A DNA stretch of 64,000 nt from a bacterium (lineage in GTDB: Bacteria > Zhuqueibacterota > Zhuqueibacteria > Zhuqueibacterales > Zhuqueibacteraceae): positions 124,001 to 188,000 of the forward strand of contig JAKLJX010000004.1 of the NCBI GenBank assembly GCA_023150945.1, given 5' to 3'. Shown piece after piece: positions 15,041 to 23,237 of this stretch. The translations under genes and the position numbers were made by a program. Under the pieces are notes generated by a model, which was given only the letters and a program-made list of their open reading frames with translations, did no database searches and was not told the DNA's origin. Position 1 is the stretch's first letter. The number at the start of each line of letters is the position of its first letter.

Positions 15041-16099
15041 TCACACAACGGCCTGAGTCTGTCGCCGTTGAAACGCCGCCAGCCGGGGATGCATGACGGC
15101 GCGCCACAGCGGCGGCACCAACGCCAGCAGCATCATGCCGGCATAGCCGGTCGGCAGTTGCGGGCTTTCATCGAAGTGACGCAAAGTCTGGTAGCGCCGT
15201 TGGGGATGAACGTGATGATCCGCATGGCGCTGCAGCTTGAACAGAAAGTAGTTCGTGATTCGCTGATCCGCGTTCCAGGCGTGCGTCATGTTGACCCGCT
15301 CATAGTGCCCGGGCGCGAGTTCGCGGCGCTGCAAACCGTAATGTTCGAGGTAATTGACGATCTCGAGCAAAGTGAAACCCACCACACTCTGGGCAAAAAA
15401 GTAGGGAACCGCCGGCCAGCCCAGGATTCCACCCAGTAGCACGCCAAACAACACCGGCAGGGCGGCAAACCAGAGCATGCGATTGTGCCGGCTCCAGAGT
15501 GGTGTTCCCATGCGTTCGAGACGCCGCCGCTCGAAATCCCACGCGCTCCGCCAACTGTTGATCACCGTGCGCGGATAGAAGGCATACACCGATTCGCCCA
15601 GGCGCGCCGTGGCGGGATCGCGCGGCGTCGCCACGTTCACGTGATGCCCAATGAGATGTTCGAGCGCAAAATGCATATAACTGACCGTCAACAGCAGCAC
15701 GTGGCCCAGCGCTTTTTCGAAGGCATTTTTTTTGTGAAACAACTCATGCGCCACGGTGATGCCGATACCGCCCGTGGCAATGCCGACCGATACCACCAGT
15801 CCGAGCCATTCCACCGGTGTCAACGCCGCGTGCGTGACAACATACCCGCCCCAAAGCACCAGCCCCACCTGCACCGGAACATAGAGAAACGTGATCACCC
15901 GAAAGCTCATCTTCTCCGCCAGCTTCTCCAGCTCAGCCAGCGGCAGATTGTTGCCCTCCGCGCCGGCCACCAAGTCGAGCAGCGGAATCATGACAAACGC
16001 AATCACCGGTGTCAGAAAATGGAAAACGCCTCCCCACCAATGTCCCACCACCGCGCTGAGCGGCACGATGAACGCCAGCAAATAGGGCCACGGCTTCAT
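15041..16099 (-). CDS. alkB: AlkB-type alkane 1-monooxygenase
   Basis: An integral-membrane non-haem diiron hydroxylase that oxidises the terminal carbon of alkanes, using electrons from rubredoxin. The 352-residue protein has the histidine boxes in order: HELFHK near residue 117, EHLIGHH near 146, LEHYGLQRR near 245 and LQRHADHH near 288, plus VATPRDPATA after the second box, which is typical of true AlkB. Hydrophobic helices alternate with the boxes. ATG 16099 is preceded by AAGGAGGAAG, a strong ribosome site; a longer frame to 16186 has nothing to support it. There is no rubredoxin or rubredoxin reductase gene next to it. Confidence 0.9.
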   Translation of the reverse strand: MKPWPYLLAFIVPLSAVVGHWWGGVFHFLTPVIAFVMIPLLDLVAGAEGNNLPLAELEKLAEKMSFRVITFLYVPVQVGLVLWGGYVVTHAALTPVEWLGLVVSVGIATGGIGITVAHELFHKKNAFEKALGHVLLLTVSYMHFALEHLIGHHVNVATPRDPATARLGESVYAFYPRTVINSWRSAWDFERRRLERMGTPLWSRHNRMLWFAALPVLFGVLLGGILGWPAVPYFFAQSVVGFTLLEIVNYLEHYGLQRRELAPGHYERVNMTHAWNADQRITNYFLFKLQRHADHHVHPQRRYQTLRHFDESPQLPTGYAGMMLLALVPPLWRAVMHPRLAAFQRRQTQAVV

Positions 16100-16559
16100 G
16101 TCTTCCTCCTTGATGAAATTGGATTTTGCAGAAAAGTAAAAAAGGTCGGGGCATCTGCAAGGGAATTCTGCCAGTCCCGCAAGCAAACATTCGAACCGCG
16201 GCTATGCTGCGAGCGCAACGCCACAACAGCAAAAAAGCTGATTCAGCACTGTCAGCGACTCTGCGGCTTCGGCGATGATTTCGTGTCCGCGTAGGAATTG
16301 TTTGTGCAGACGAGGGCATTTGCAGGTAGCTTTTTTATCCAGAATTTTTCGGAAAGGCAGCGCAGGACTGCATTGCCGTGCGACGAACTGTTGATCAAAG
16401 TCCCAATCGCCGCAACGACGATTTTGCACGCCACAGCGGAAAGTCCGGAGAGAATTTCTCCGCGGCTGTCCCACGCCGTGCTTAGGAGGATTCAGAATCA
16501 CGAACCGTTTTGGTTTGCCCGTTTGCTGGATGAACTATAAGCAAGGGAGGAACTTAGCC
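16100..16559. other. Intergenic region between divergent alkB and the sugar transferase gene
   Basis: 460 bp. No frame in it reads like a protein family. It should contain both divergent promoters. Only the alkB-side candidate above could be named. Confidence 0.45.
16133..16160 (-). promoter_or_regulatory. Possible promoter for alkB
   Basis: On the minus strand TTGCAG (16160-16155), 16 bases, then TACTTT (16138-16133), placing the start of transcription about 27 nt before the ATG. The match is modest. Confidence 0.3.
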
Positions 16560-17312
16560 GTGAGGCAGGAGCTTGGTATTCGATGTCTCGACGTTCTCGG
16601 CGCGAGCGCCGGCCTGTTGCTCGCGCTGCCGTTGCTGGCAGTGGTGGCCGTATTTGTCAGAGTCAGCTCACCCGGGCCGGTTTTTTGCCGGCAAGTTTAT
16701 GCCGGTGTTGATCGCCGCCGCCGCCAGCGCCGCATCATGAATCTGCCGCTCGCGGCTGACCGCCGCCAGCCGGAGAAACGGAAAAAGGATTTGCACGGCA
16801 AGCCGTTCACGGTCTATCGCTTCCGCACCACCCATTGCGGCGCCGCCAGGGAGGAGCTGGCGACCTTGCCCTTTGCCAGCGAGCTGTATACCACCAGCAT
16901 TGGCAGGCGGCTGCGCGGCTGGCGACTGGACGAGCTGCCCATTCTGTGGAATGTTTTGCGCGGAGAAATGAGCTTGGTGGGGCCGCGGCCCGAGCCGCCC
17001 GGCTTGACCGGTAAAAGAGCCAACGCGCGAATTGACTATCGCAAACGGCAATGCGTGAAACCGGGACTCATCGGTTTGGCGCAACTGTGTGCCAGCCCGG
17101 GCTACACGCCTGCTGAAACAGCACGCAGGATCGACTTGGACTTGTACTACGCCACGCACCGCGACTGGCGGCTGTATTTGCGTATTCTGGCAGCGGCCGC
17201 CTGCCGGGTTGTGGGCAGTGACAGGCATGAACTGTTGGCGAATACCGCCAACCCGCTCCGCCTGTGCCGGCCGCAGGAGTCGAGGCAACTCGTGGTGGAA
17301 AAGAAAAAATGA
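16560..17312 (+). CDS. Bacterial sugar transferase (polyprenyl-phosphate sugar-1-phosphate transferase, PglC-like)
   Basis: It transfers a sugar-1-phosphate from a nucleotide sugar to undecaprenyl phosphate, the first step of exopolysaccharide or glycan assembly at the inner membrane. The chain is 250 residues from a GTG at 16560, which has GGGAGGAAC before it. It has one re-entrant hydrophobic helix (residues about 10-32), PVFCRQVYAGVD, FTVYRFRTT, and LRGWRLDELPILWNVLRGE followed by MSLVGPRPEP. The Asp-Glu pair in DELP is the catalytic dyad of the family. It is the short monotopic form, lacking the four N-terminal helices of WcaJ. There is an insertion of about 25 residues before FTVYRF. No other glycan genes are adjacent. 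Confidence 0.88.
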   Translation: MRQELGIRCLDVLGASAGLLLALPLLAVVAVFVRVSSPGPVFCRQVYAGVDRRRRQRRIMNLPLAADRRQPEKRKKDLHGKPFTVYRFRTTHCGAAREELATLPFASELYTTSIGRRLRGWRLDELPILWNVLRGEMSLVGPRPEPPGLTGKRANARIDYRKRQCVKPGLIGLAQLCASPGYTPAETARRIDLDLYYATHRDWRLYLRILAAAACRVVGSDRHELLANTANPLRLCRPQESRQLVVEKKK

Positions 17313-17430
17313 CGGCCAACGCGTGCGGCACTGTGTATGCGGCAGGATCCTCCCGGCAGAAGACTGCGCCGAATACCACAAAACCTCTCAGCGAAACTGT
17401 CCGGCTGCGCCAGAACAGGGAGATCTTCGC

Positions 17431-18252
17431 CTAGTCATTGGCAGCCGCCTCCGCGCCGCCTGTGCCTCCAGCCTGGGCGTCGCCTTCTGTCCGCGCGGAG
17501 AGCAATTTGCGTTTCTCCCGCGCGAGTGTCTCTTCCAGCCACTGAATCGCTTCGTCATCGGACTGGCCGCGCGTCAGGTAATGTTCGGTGACGATCTCAG
17601 TGATTCGCTGGTTGTGCTTGAAAGCGGGATTCAATTGCAGAATGGTCTTGTAGAGCTGTAAGGCCTGTTCGTCTCTTCTTTCCTGCATGAGGTAAATATC
17701 GGCCAGCGAGCTGTACAACCGCAGGCGGTGGGGTGAACGCTTCAGCATTCTTTCGTAGATGCGGGCCGCCGCCGAGATATTGCCGCGCATGAGTTCAAAC
17801 CGCGCTCGCGAAGTGGGGAGCAGCCCGATGAGTACGATCAGTCCCACGCTCAGCACCGGGAGCAGGTAGGCCATCAGCCGGCCGGCGCGGGTGGAAATCG
17901 GGCCGACGCGTGACAGTTCGACCGTGTTGAGGTTGGCGCGCGCTTGCACCAATTGATCGGCCGCGTTCAGATAGTTGGGCCGCACCAATTGCAGCTTCTC
18001 CAGTGTGATGACGGCATGAATCCAATCCTGTTTCGCCATTGCCACTTGTGCTTCCAGGTAGAGCGAGTCGGCCCAGGAAGAGGGCACCATGATGGCGTTG
18101 TACTCATCTTGCAACACCGAGTCGGGCGGTGTGCGTCTGTTCTGCTGTCTGGCGCCGCTGTCTTGTGCGGCAGCGGTGGCACACAGGATGATCAGCAGGA
18201 AGCCCAGCGCCCGGCCGCGAGGCTTTGCTGCAAAAGGCATGACCGTCGGCAT
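17431..18252 (-). CDS. TPR family protein 1: minimal signal peptide-TPR-membrane helix-TPR protein
   Basis: 273 residues. A signal-like segment (residues about 12-30, ending ATAAAQ) leads to one periplasmic TPR-like unit marked by DSLYLEAQVAMAKQDW and QARANLN. One membrane helix follows (about 123-145), then a cytoplasmic tail with RARFELMRGN, YERMLKRSP, LADIYLMQERRDEQALQLYK and HYLTRGQSDDEAIQWLEE. The same last part occurs in the four longer proteins at 19146, 21095, 23238 and 28749, so this is the shortest member and shows what the conserved core is. It is the only one on the minus strand. The start at 18252 follows GGAGGT by ten bases. Function unknown. Confidence 0.8.
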   Translation of the reverse strand: MPTVMPFAAKPRGRALGFLLIILCATAAAQDSGARQQNRRTPPDSVLQDEYNAIMVPSSWADSLYLEAQVAMAKQDWIHAVITLEKLQLVRPNYLNAADQLVQARANLNTVELSRVGPISTRAGRLMAYLLPVLSVGLIVLIGLLPTSRARFELMRGNISAAARIYERMLKRSPHRLRLYSSLADIYLMQERRDEQALQLYKTILQLNPAFKHNQRITEIVTEHYLTRGQSDDEAIQWLEETLAREKRKLLSARTEGDAQAGGTGGAEAAAND

Positions 18253-19145
18253 GATTGATTTGACCTCCACCTATTGCCCAAAAACAAGAAGGCGAACATG
18301 CGCACCGTTCTCCCGCCAGGGGAGGGGGCGATTTCGCCTTCAGCTTGCAGGCCCGTCGTCCTGCACGGAAAGGCAACTCACAGCGACACCGTGAGTCCAC
18401 GAGCAGTTTATCCTCTCGTTTCTAACCTCAAGACCGGCACCTTGCGGAAAGCGGCCGCGGCGCTGCAAGCGTTTGGCGTTGCGGGGTTTCCGCACTTGCC
18501 GGCATTGCATTGTATGGTTGATGGCATAAGTGTCGCTGCGACGCACGCGCCTCGGCTTTGATTTCCCGCGAAGAATGACCCTGCGGCAGGTTGGGCCCGA
18601 GATTCCTCGCCCGGGCAGCGGTGTCAGGGGTGTGCGATATCCTGCGTTCGACTTCTTTGCGCCGCCGGGTGTTGGCTACACTTCTGGAATGGGATGAAAC
18701 GAAGCACGCGAACTGCCGGTTCGGTGTCTCAATACGTCTGACCAACCACCGATTCTGATACACTCCTTTACGCTGGTTTGCACCATCAATTGCGACTGCG
18801 CTGGCGCTCCTTCGCCGTCCGCGGCGGATTTCACCGGCATGAGGCCACAGGAGCCACGGCAATCAGCCCTTGGTACCCAATGCCCTTCACCGGGCGCCTG
18901 CCCGCCGCGGTTTTTGTGGTTGCACTGGCAAACGTGTTGTGGCTGGCGGCATGGGCAGGACAAAGCACGCAAAAAGGAGCCGGCCGCGAAAGCGGGGAGA
19001 AGGCTGACCGGAAACACGTTTTCACAGGGGACGCGCGCCATTTTTGACGCTGATCACGAGCTCGGCAGAATTGTAGTGGCTGGATATGGAATGGCCGCTG
19101 CCACGCGCACTTGCGCCGGCGCCGGCTTGTTTGAAGAGGAGATGC
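18253..19145. other. 893-bp intergenic region between divergent TPR genes
   Basis: No family-like protein in any frame. Short frames here have arginine-rich, low-complexity translations typical of GC-rich non-coding DNA. A small hairpin (ACTCAC 18376-18381 with GTGAGT 18391-18396) lies near the left end. A TTGACG at 19044 has only a poor -10 partner. It probably carries control signals for both divergent TPR genes. Confidence 0.45.
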
Positions 19146-21011
19146 ATGCGAGCACTCGAGCGCTTCCTTGTGGCTTGGCTCATCACCTGCGGTGCGGCCG
19201 GATTGCAGGCGCAGCCGCAAAACCGTGAAGCCCTGCAATGGTTCAGCACCGGCATCATGGCGGCCGACCTCGACAAAAAAATCGAGGCCTATCAGCGCGC
19301 CATTGAGCTGGATCCGGCCTATGTCGAGGCCTTGTACAATCTCGGCATGGTCTACAAATCACGGCAGCAGTATGACCAGGCGGCGCAATTTCTCGGCCGC
19401 GCCTACCAGGCCCGGCCCGGCCAGACCCAGACCGCGCTGCGGGTTCAGATTCTCTATGAGCTGGCGGCCACGCAGTTGAAGCTCGGTCAATTGCGCGAAG
19501 CCGAGCAGGGCCTGCGCAACGCCAAAGCGCTGGCCCAAGACCAAACCATGGCGAGCCTGATCTCGTTTGAGCTTGGCCGCTTTCTCCATCAGCGCCACCG
19601 CCATGCCGAGGCTCTGGCGGAGTTGCGCGCCGGCATGTCTTTGGAACCGGACAACCGACTCAAGTTCGCAAATCTGATTCTGGCCGTGGAAAGGGCGCAG
19701 CAGCTTCAGACGCTCTATGATCAGGCGCAGCAGGCGCGGCAGGCCGGCCATCTCACCGAGGCGCAGGCCAAGTTGGCGGAAATCATCGCCGCCGATGCGA
19801 ATTTCAGAGATGTGCAGGAGCAATACCTTAGCCTGCAGGCCAAACAAAAGGCCGACACCGACAAGGCTGCCTTCAATGCGCTTTATGAAGAGGCGCGCAA
19901 ACTGGAGAGCGCAGGAAAGATCGAGCTGGCAGTGGCCACTTATGAGAAGCTCGTGAGCCAGGCCGTGGTCTTCAAAGACGCGCGCACCCGGCTGCAAAAC
20001 TTGCAGCAAGAACTCGAAACGCGCCGCTCGCAGGAGACGCTGGAAACGCAATACACTGCCGGTTTGGCGGCACTGAAAGCCCGCGACTGGGCGCGCGCCA
20101 CGATCATCTTCGAAAAAATCCTGCAAACCGATGCCGGATTTCGGCAGGCGCGCCAGAAGCTCCGTGAAGCGCAAAGCAGTCTGGATCGGGAGAACTCCGA
20201 AACCGTGCTGGCCCGCTTCTATGCCGAAGGCTTGGCGGCAATGAAACAGGGCGATGTGCGCGCGGCTCTGGTGGCCTTCGAGAAAGTACACAAGATCAAT
20301 CAAGACTACCGCGATGTTGCCAGCCTGCTGGCGGAAGTCGAAGAGATGATGGCCAAAGGTCCGGTGCTGCGCGCGCCGCGAACGGCGGTGCTGGAACAGG
20401 ATTCGCTTTATCGCGCTGCCCAGGCCGCGATCCAGCAGGAGCACTGGACGGAGGCGGTAAGGCTGTTGGAGCGGCTGCAAGCCGCCGCGCCGGATGACCC
20501 CGTGCTCATTGATCTGCTCGCCCAAGCGCGCGCCAACCTGCGACTGGTCGTTCCACCGGCGCCGGCTGCAGCGCTGCGATCGGGTCCGCCGATCTTACTG
20601 ATCAGCAGTGCGCTGATGGCGTTGCTGATGCTGCCGGTGATCGGTTTCTTCGCGCTTTCGCCCACGCTGCGGGCGCGGATCGCGTTGATGCGCGGCGACT
20701 ACAACCGCGCCGAGCAAATCTATGAGAAGCTCCTGCAGCAGCATCCCGGCCGGCTGAAGCTCTATCCCTCGCTGGCCAATATCTACTTGCTCACCGGCCG
20801 GCGGGACGAGCAGGCGCTCAAGGTCTACAAGACCATCCTGCAACTCAACTTGATTACCTCGAATCGCGACGAGATCAACGCTGCGGTCGCGCAAACCTAC
20901 CTCTCGCAAGGCCGGATGGACGCCGACGCCATCAAGGTCTTTGAAGACATGCTGCAAGCCGAGTATCGCAAATCCGAGTTGCTGACACGTTCCCAACACG
21001 GCAGATCCTGA
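19146..21011 (+). CDS. TPR family protein 2: transmembrane TPR protein
   Basis: 621 residues. A signal peptide (residues 1-22, ending LQAQ) precedes periplasmic TPR units: first NREALQWFSTGI..KKIEAYQRAIELDPAYVEALYNLG near residues 25-65, more units to about 200, then a helical region with TPR-like repeats (EKLVSQAVVFKDARTRL, FEKILQTDAGFRQARQKL, FEKVHKINQDYRDVASLL). The DSLYRAAQAA unit near 420 and one membrane helix (about 481-504) follow, with a 117-residue cytoplasmic tail carrying RARIALMRGDYNRAEQIYEK and LANIYLLTGRRDEQALKVYK. Two TPR domains on opposite sides of the inner membrane suggest a scaffold that links periplasmic and cytoplasmic partners. The start at 19146 has GAGGAG before it. 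It is the first of four same-strand TPR genes. Confidence 0.85.
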   Translation: MRALERFLVAWLITCGAAGLQAQPQNREALQWFSTGIMAADLDKKIEAYQRAIELDPAYVEALYNLGMVYKSRQQYDQAAQFLGRAYQARPGQTQTALRVQILYELAATQLKLGQLREAEQGLRNAKALAQDQTMASLISFELGRFLHQRHRHAEALAELRAGMSLEPDNRLKFANLILAVERAQQLQTLYDQAQQARQAGHLTEAQAKLAEIIAADANFRDVQEQYLSLQAKQKADTDKAAFNALYEEARKLESAGKIELAVATYEKLVSQAVVFKDARTRLQNLQQELETRRSQETLETQYTAGLAALKARDWARATIIFEKILQTDAGFRQARQKLREAQSSLDRENSETVLARFYAEGLAAMKQGDVRAALVAFEKVHKINQDYRDVASLLAEVEEMMAKGPVLRAPRTAVLEQDSLYRAAQAAIQQEHWTEAVRLLERLQAAAPDDPVLIDLLAQARANLRLVVPPAPAAALRSGPPILLISSALMALLMLPVIGFFALSPTLRARIALMRGDYNRAEQIYEKLLQQHPGRLKLYPSLANIYLLTGRRDEQALKVYKTILQLNLITSNRDEINAAVAQTYLSQGRMDADAIKVFEDMLQAEYRKSELLTRSQHGRS

Positions 21012-21094
21012 GCGGCAGACCTCCGGCGCTGACGGCCGCTGCCGCCGCGCCTGCCCTCAGCCGAACCATCACCACTCTTCCAGGAGGTGATCCG

Positions 21095-22954
21095 ATGCAA
21101 GCCAAGTCCTGTTCTTCTATCTTCACCGCTTTATTGCTGGGCTTGTCCGCCGCAGTTGGATTTGCCCAGGTCAGAAACCCGGAAGCTGTGCGTTGGTACA
21201 ATGCCGGCGTCTTGGAGAAAGACGTCGCCAAAGCCCTCACCGCATATGAAGCTGCGGTCACGCTTGACTCCACGTTTGTGGAGGCGCTGTTTGCCCTCGG
21301 CTACGCCCATAACAGCCAGAAGAACTTCGTACCAGCCGAGCGTTATCTCAGTCGGGCCGCCCGCTTGATGCCGGCAAACATGAAAAACTCCTTCAAGGTC
21401 AAAATCTACTATGAGCTTGCCAACGCGCAGCTCAGCAAGGGCGATTTGAACGCGAGTGAAGAGTCCCTGCGCAGGGCCCAGTCTCTTGCCAAGGATAACA
21501 AGCTCAAGACCAATATCACCTTCAAGCTGGCGCGGCTGCTTTGCCAGCAAAATCGCATGCTGGAGGCGCTCACTGAGCTCAAGGCAAGGCGCCAAGAGGA
21601 TTCGAAGAACAAGGACAGTTTCGACAGTTTTATCGCGCTGATCGAAAAGGAAATCGCTGCGGCCCAAACACCGCAACCGGCCCAGGCGGAAAGCACGGTC
21701 GCGCTCGCGGCCGCCTCGGCCACCGCGGTCGAACCGGCCGCGGACTCGCAGCGCGCCGCACTGCCGGCGGTAACGCGCCAGGAAACGCCCGCGGCGGCGG
21801 AAGCAAAACAGACCGCGGAGGAGCTTTATCAACAAGCCGTGGCGCTGGAAGCGGAAAACAATTTGGAACTGGCGCAGGCCGCCTATGAGGCGCTGTTGCA
21901 GCGCATGCCGAACTTCAAGGACGCGCGGCTGCGCCTGCAAAGCACGCAGCGCCGGCTGCTCGAAAAGCAAATCGCCCTGGAAATCGAGCAGAAATACACC
22001 GAAGGCCTGGCGGCTCTCAAGGCAAGTGACTGGCTGGGCGCGATTACCGCCTTCGAACGAGTGCTCGAACTCCGGCCCGATTACAGCGAAGTGAGTCAGC
22101 ATCTCGTCGAAGCCCAACGCCGCCTGGATCAGGAGAACACCGAGGAAGTGCTGGCGCGCTATTACGGCGAAGGTTTGAGTGCGATGCGCCGCGGCGATCT
22201 CGGCCGTTGTTTGGTGGCTTTCGAAAAAGTGCGGCGCCTGGACCCCAACTACCGCGAGGTCGCCGAGCTGCTCGCGCAGGTGGAAAGCGAAATTCAAAAC
22301 CAACGGCTGGCAAGCATGACGCCGGCAACTCTGCTGGGTGCTTCAACGACGGTGGATTCCCTTTATGACGCGGCGCTGCGCTTCATGCAGCAAAATGAGT
22401 GGAAGCAGGCGGTGGTGACGCTGGAAAAGCTGCGCATTCTTGCTCCCAGCAACGGTGAGATCAACCGCTTGCTGGCCCAAGCCCGCATGAATCTCAGTTT
22501 CTTGGAAGCGGATATGGCGAGCGTGGACGCGCGCGACGAGACGCGCCGGGTGTTGACCACTGCTGGAATGCTGATTGCGATCATTCTGGTGCCAGTGCTG
22601 TGCTTCTTCGTTTTTTCGCCCTCCGCGCGCGCCCGCTTGCATTTGCTCTTCGGCGATTTTCCCGGCGCCGCGCGCTTGTATGAACGCCTGATTACGCAGA
22701 AGCCCGGCCGGGTCGATCTCTATCCTGCGCTGGCAAACATCTATCTGCTCTCCGGCCGCCGCGATGAAAACGCCATGAAAGTGTACAAGACCGTCTTGCA
22801 GCTCGATCTGCCTGTGCAAAACCGCGAACAAATCAATGCAGTGTTCACCCAACACTACCTGGTGAACGGACGCGGCGATGCCGACACCCTCAAGGCGTTG
22901 GAGAGCGCCATTCACATGGAACTCAATCGCAAGAGCGCCCGGCGCGAATCCTGA
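21095..22954 (+). CDS. TPR family protein 3: transmembrane TPR protein
   Basis: 619 residues with the layout of TPR protein 2, 83 bp downstream of it and probably in the same transcript. The ATG has CCAGGAGGTGATCCG before it, the best ribosome site of the group. The signal peptide ends near VGFAQ (residue 23). TPR units run to about 180, with VRWYNAGVLEKDVAKALTAY in the first. An Ala/Pro/Glu-rich linker (about 185-245) is specific to this member. Repeats follow with YEALLQRMPNFKDARLRLQS, FERVLELRPDYSEVSQHL and FEKVRRLDPNYREVAELL, then DSLYDAALRFMQQNEW and the membrane helix (about 484-507). The tail has RARLHLLFGDFPGAARLYER and LANIYLLSGRRDENAMKVYK. Function unknown. Confidence 0.85.
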   Translation: MQAKSCSSIFTALLLGLSAAVGFAQVRNPEAVRWYNAGVLEKDVAKALTAYEAAVTLDSTFVEALFALGYAHNSQKNFVPAERYLSRAARLMPANMKNSFKVKIYYELANAQLSKGDLNASEESLRRAQSLAKDNKLKTNITFKLARLLCQQNRMLEALTELKARRQEDSKNKDSFDSFIALIEKEIAAAQTPQPAQAESTVALAAASATAVEPAADSQRAALPAVTRQETPAAAEAKQTAEELYQQAVALEAENNLELAQAAYEALLQRMPNFKDARLRLQSTQRRLLEKQIALEIEQKYTEGLAALKASDWLGAITAFERVLELRPDYSEVSQHLVEAQRRLDQENTEEVLARYYGEGLSAMRRGDLGRCLVAFEKVRRLDPNYREVAELLAQVESEIQNQRLASMTPATLLGASTTVDSLYDAALRFMQQNEWKQAVVTLEKLRILAPSNGEINRLLAQARMNLSFLEADMASVDARDETRRVLTTAGMLIAIILVPVLCFFVFSPSARARLHLLFGDFPGAARLYERLITQKPGRVDLYPALANIYLLSGRRDENAMKVYKTVLQLDLPVQNREQINAVFTQHYLVNGRGDADTLKALESAIHMELNRKSARRES

Positions 22955-23237
22955 GTCGGAGGGGTGTTCGGGGCGGCAGGACGGCGTTGCGCAAAGGTCG
23001 TGCGGCATCTTTTCTGCGGTCCAATTGCGGCCGCGCGCGCGTGGCGGCGGACAGCTTGTCTGCTCGTCACCGCGATTTCTTATTGCGATCGGGACTGAAC
23101 CGGGCAAGCGAACGGCTGGCCCTGTCGGTACCGGCTGAAAAAAATACTTCACGCTTTCGCAACTTGCATTTCCTTGCGGTAATGATTTCTGGATGCAAAT
23201 GGCAAATCTCTGGTCATCGGTCATGAAGGACGTTGGG

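Noticed and set aside
18428-19047. Possible small genes in the gap before TPR gene 2
   Set aside because: Arg/Gly/Pro-rich translations in all frames, as expected for non-coding GC-rich DNA.
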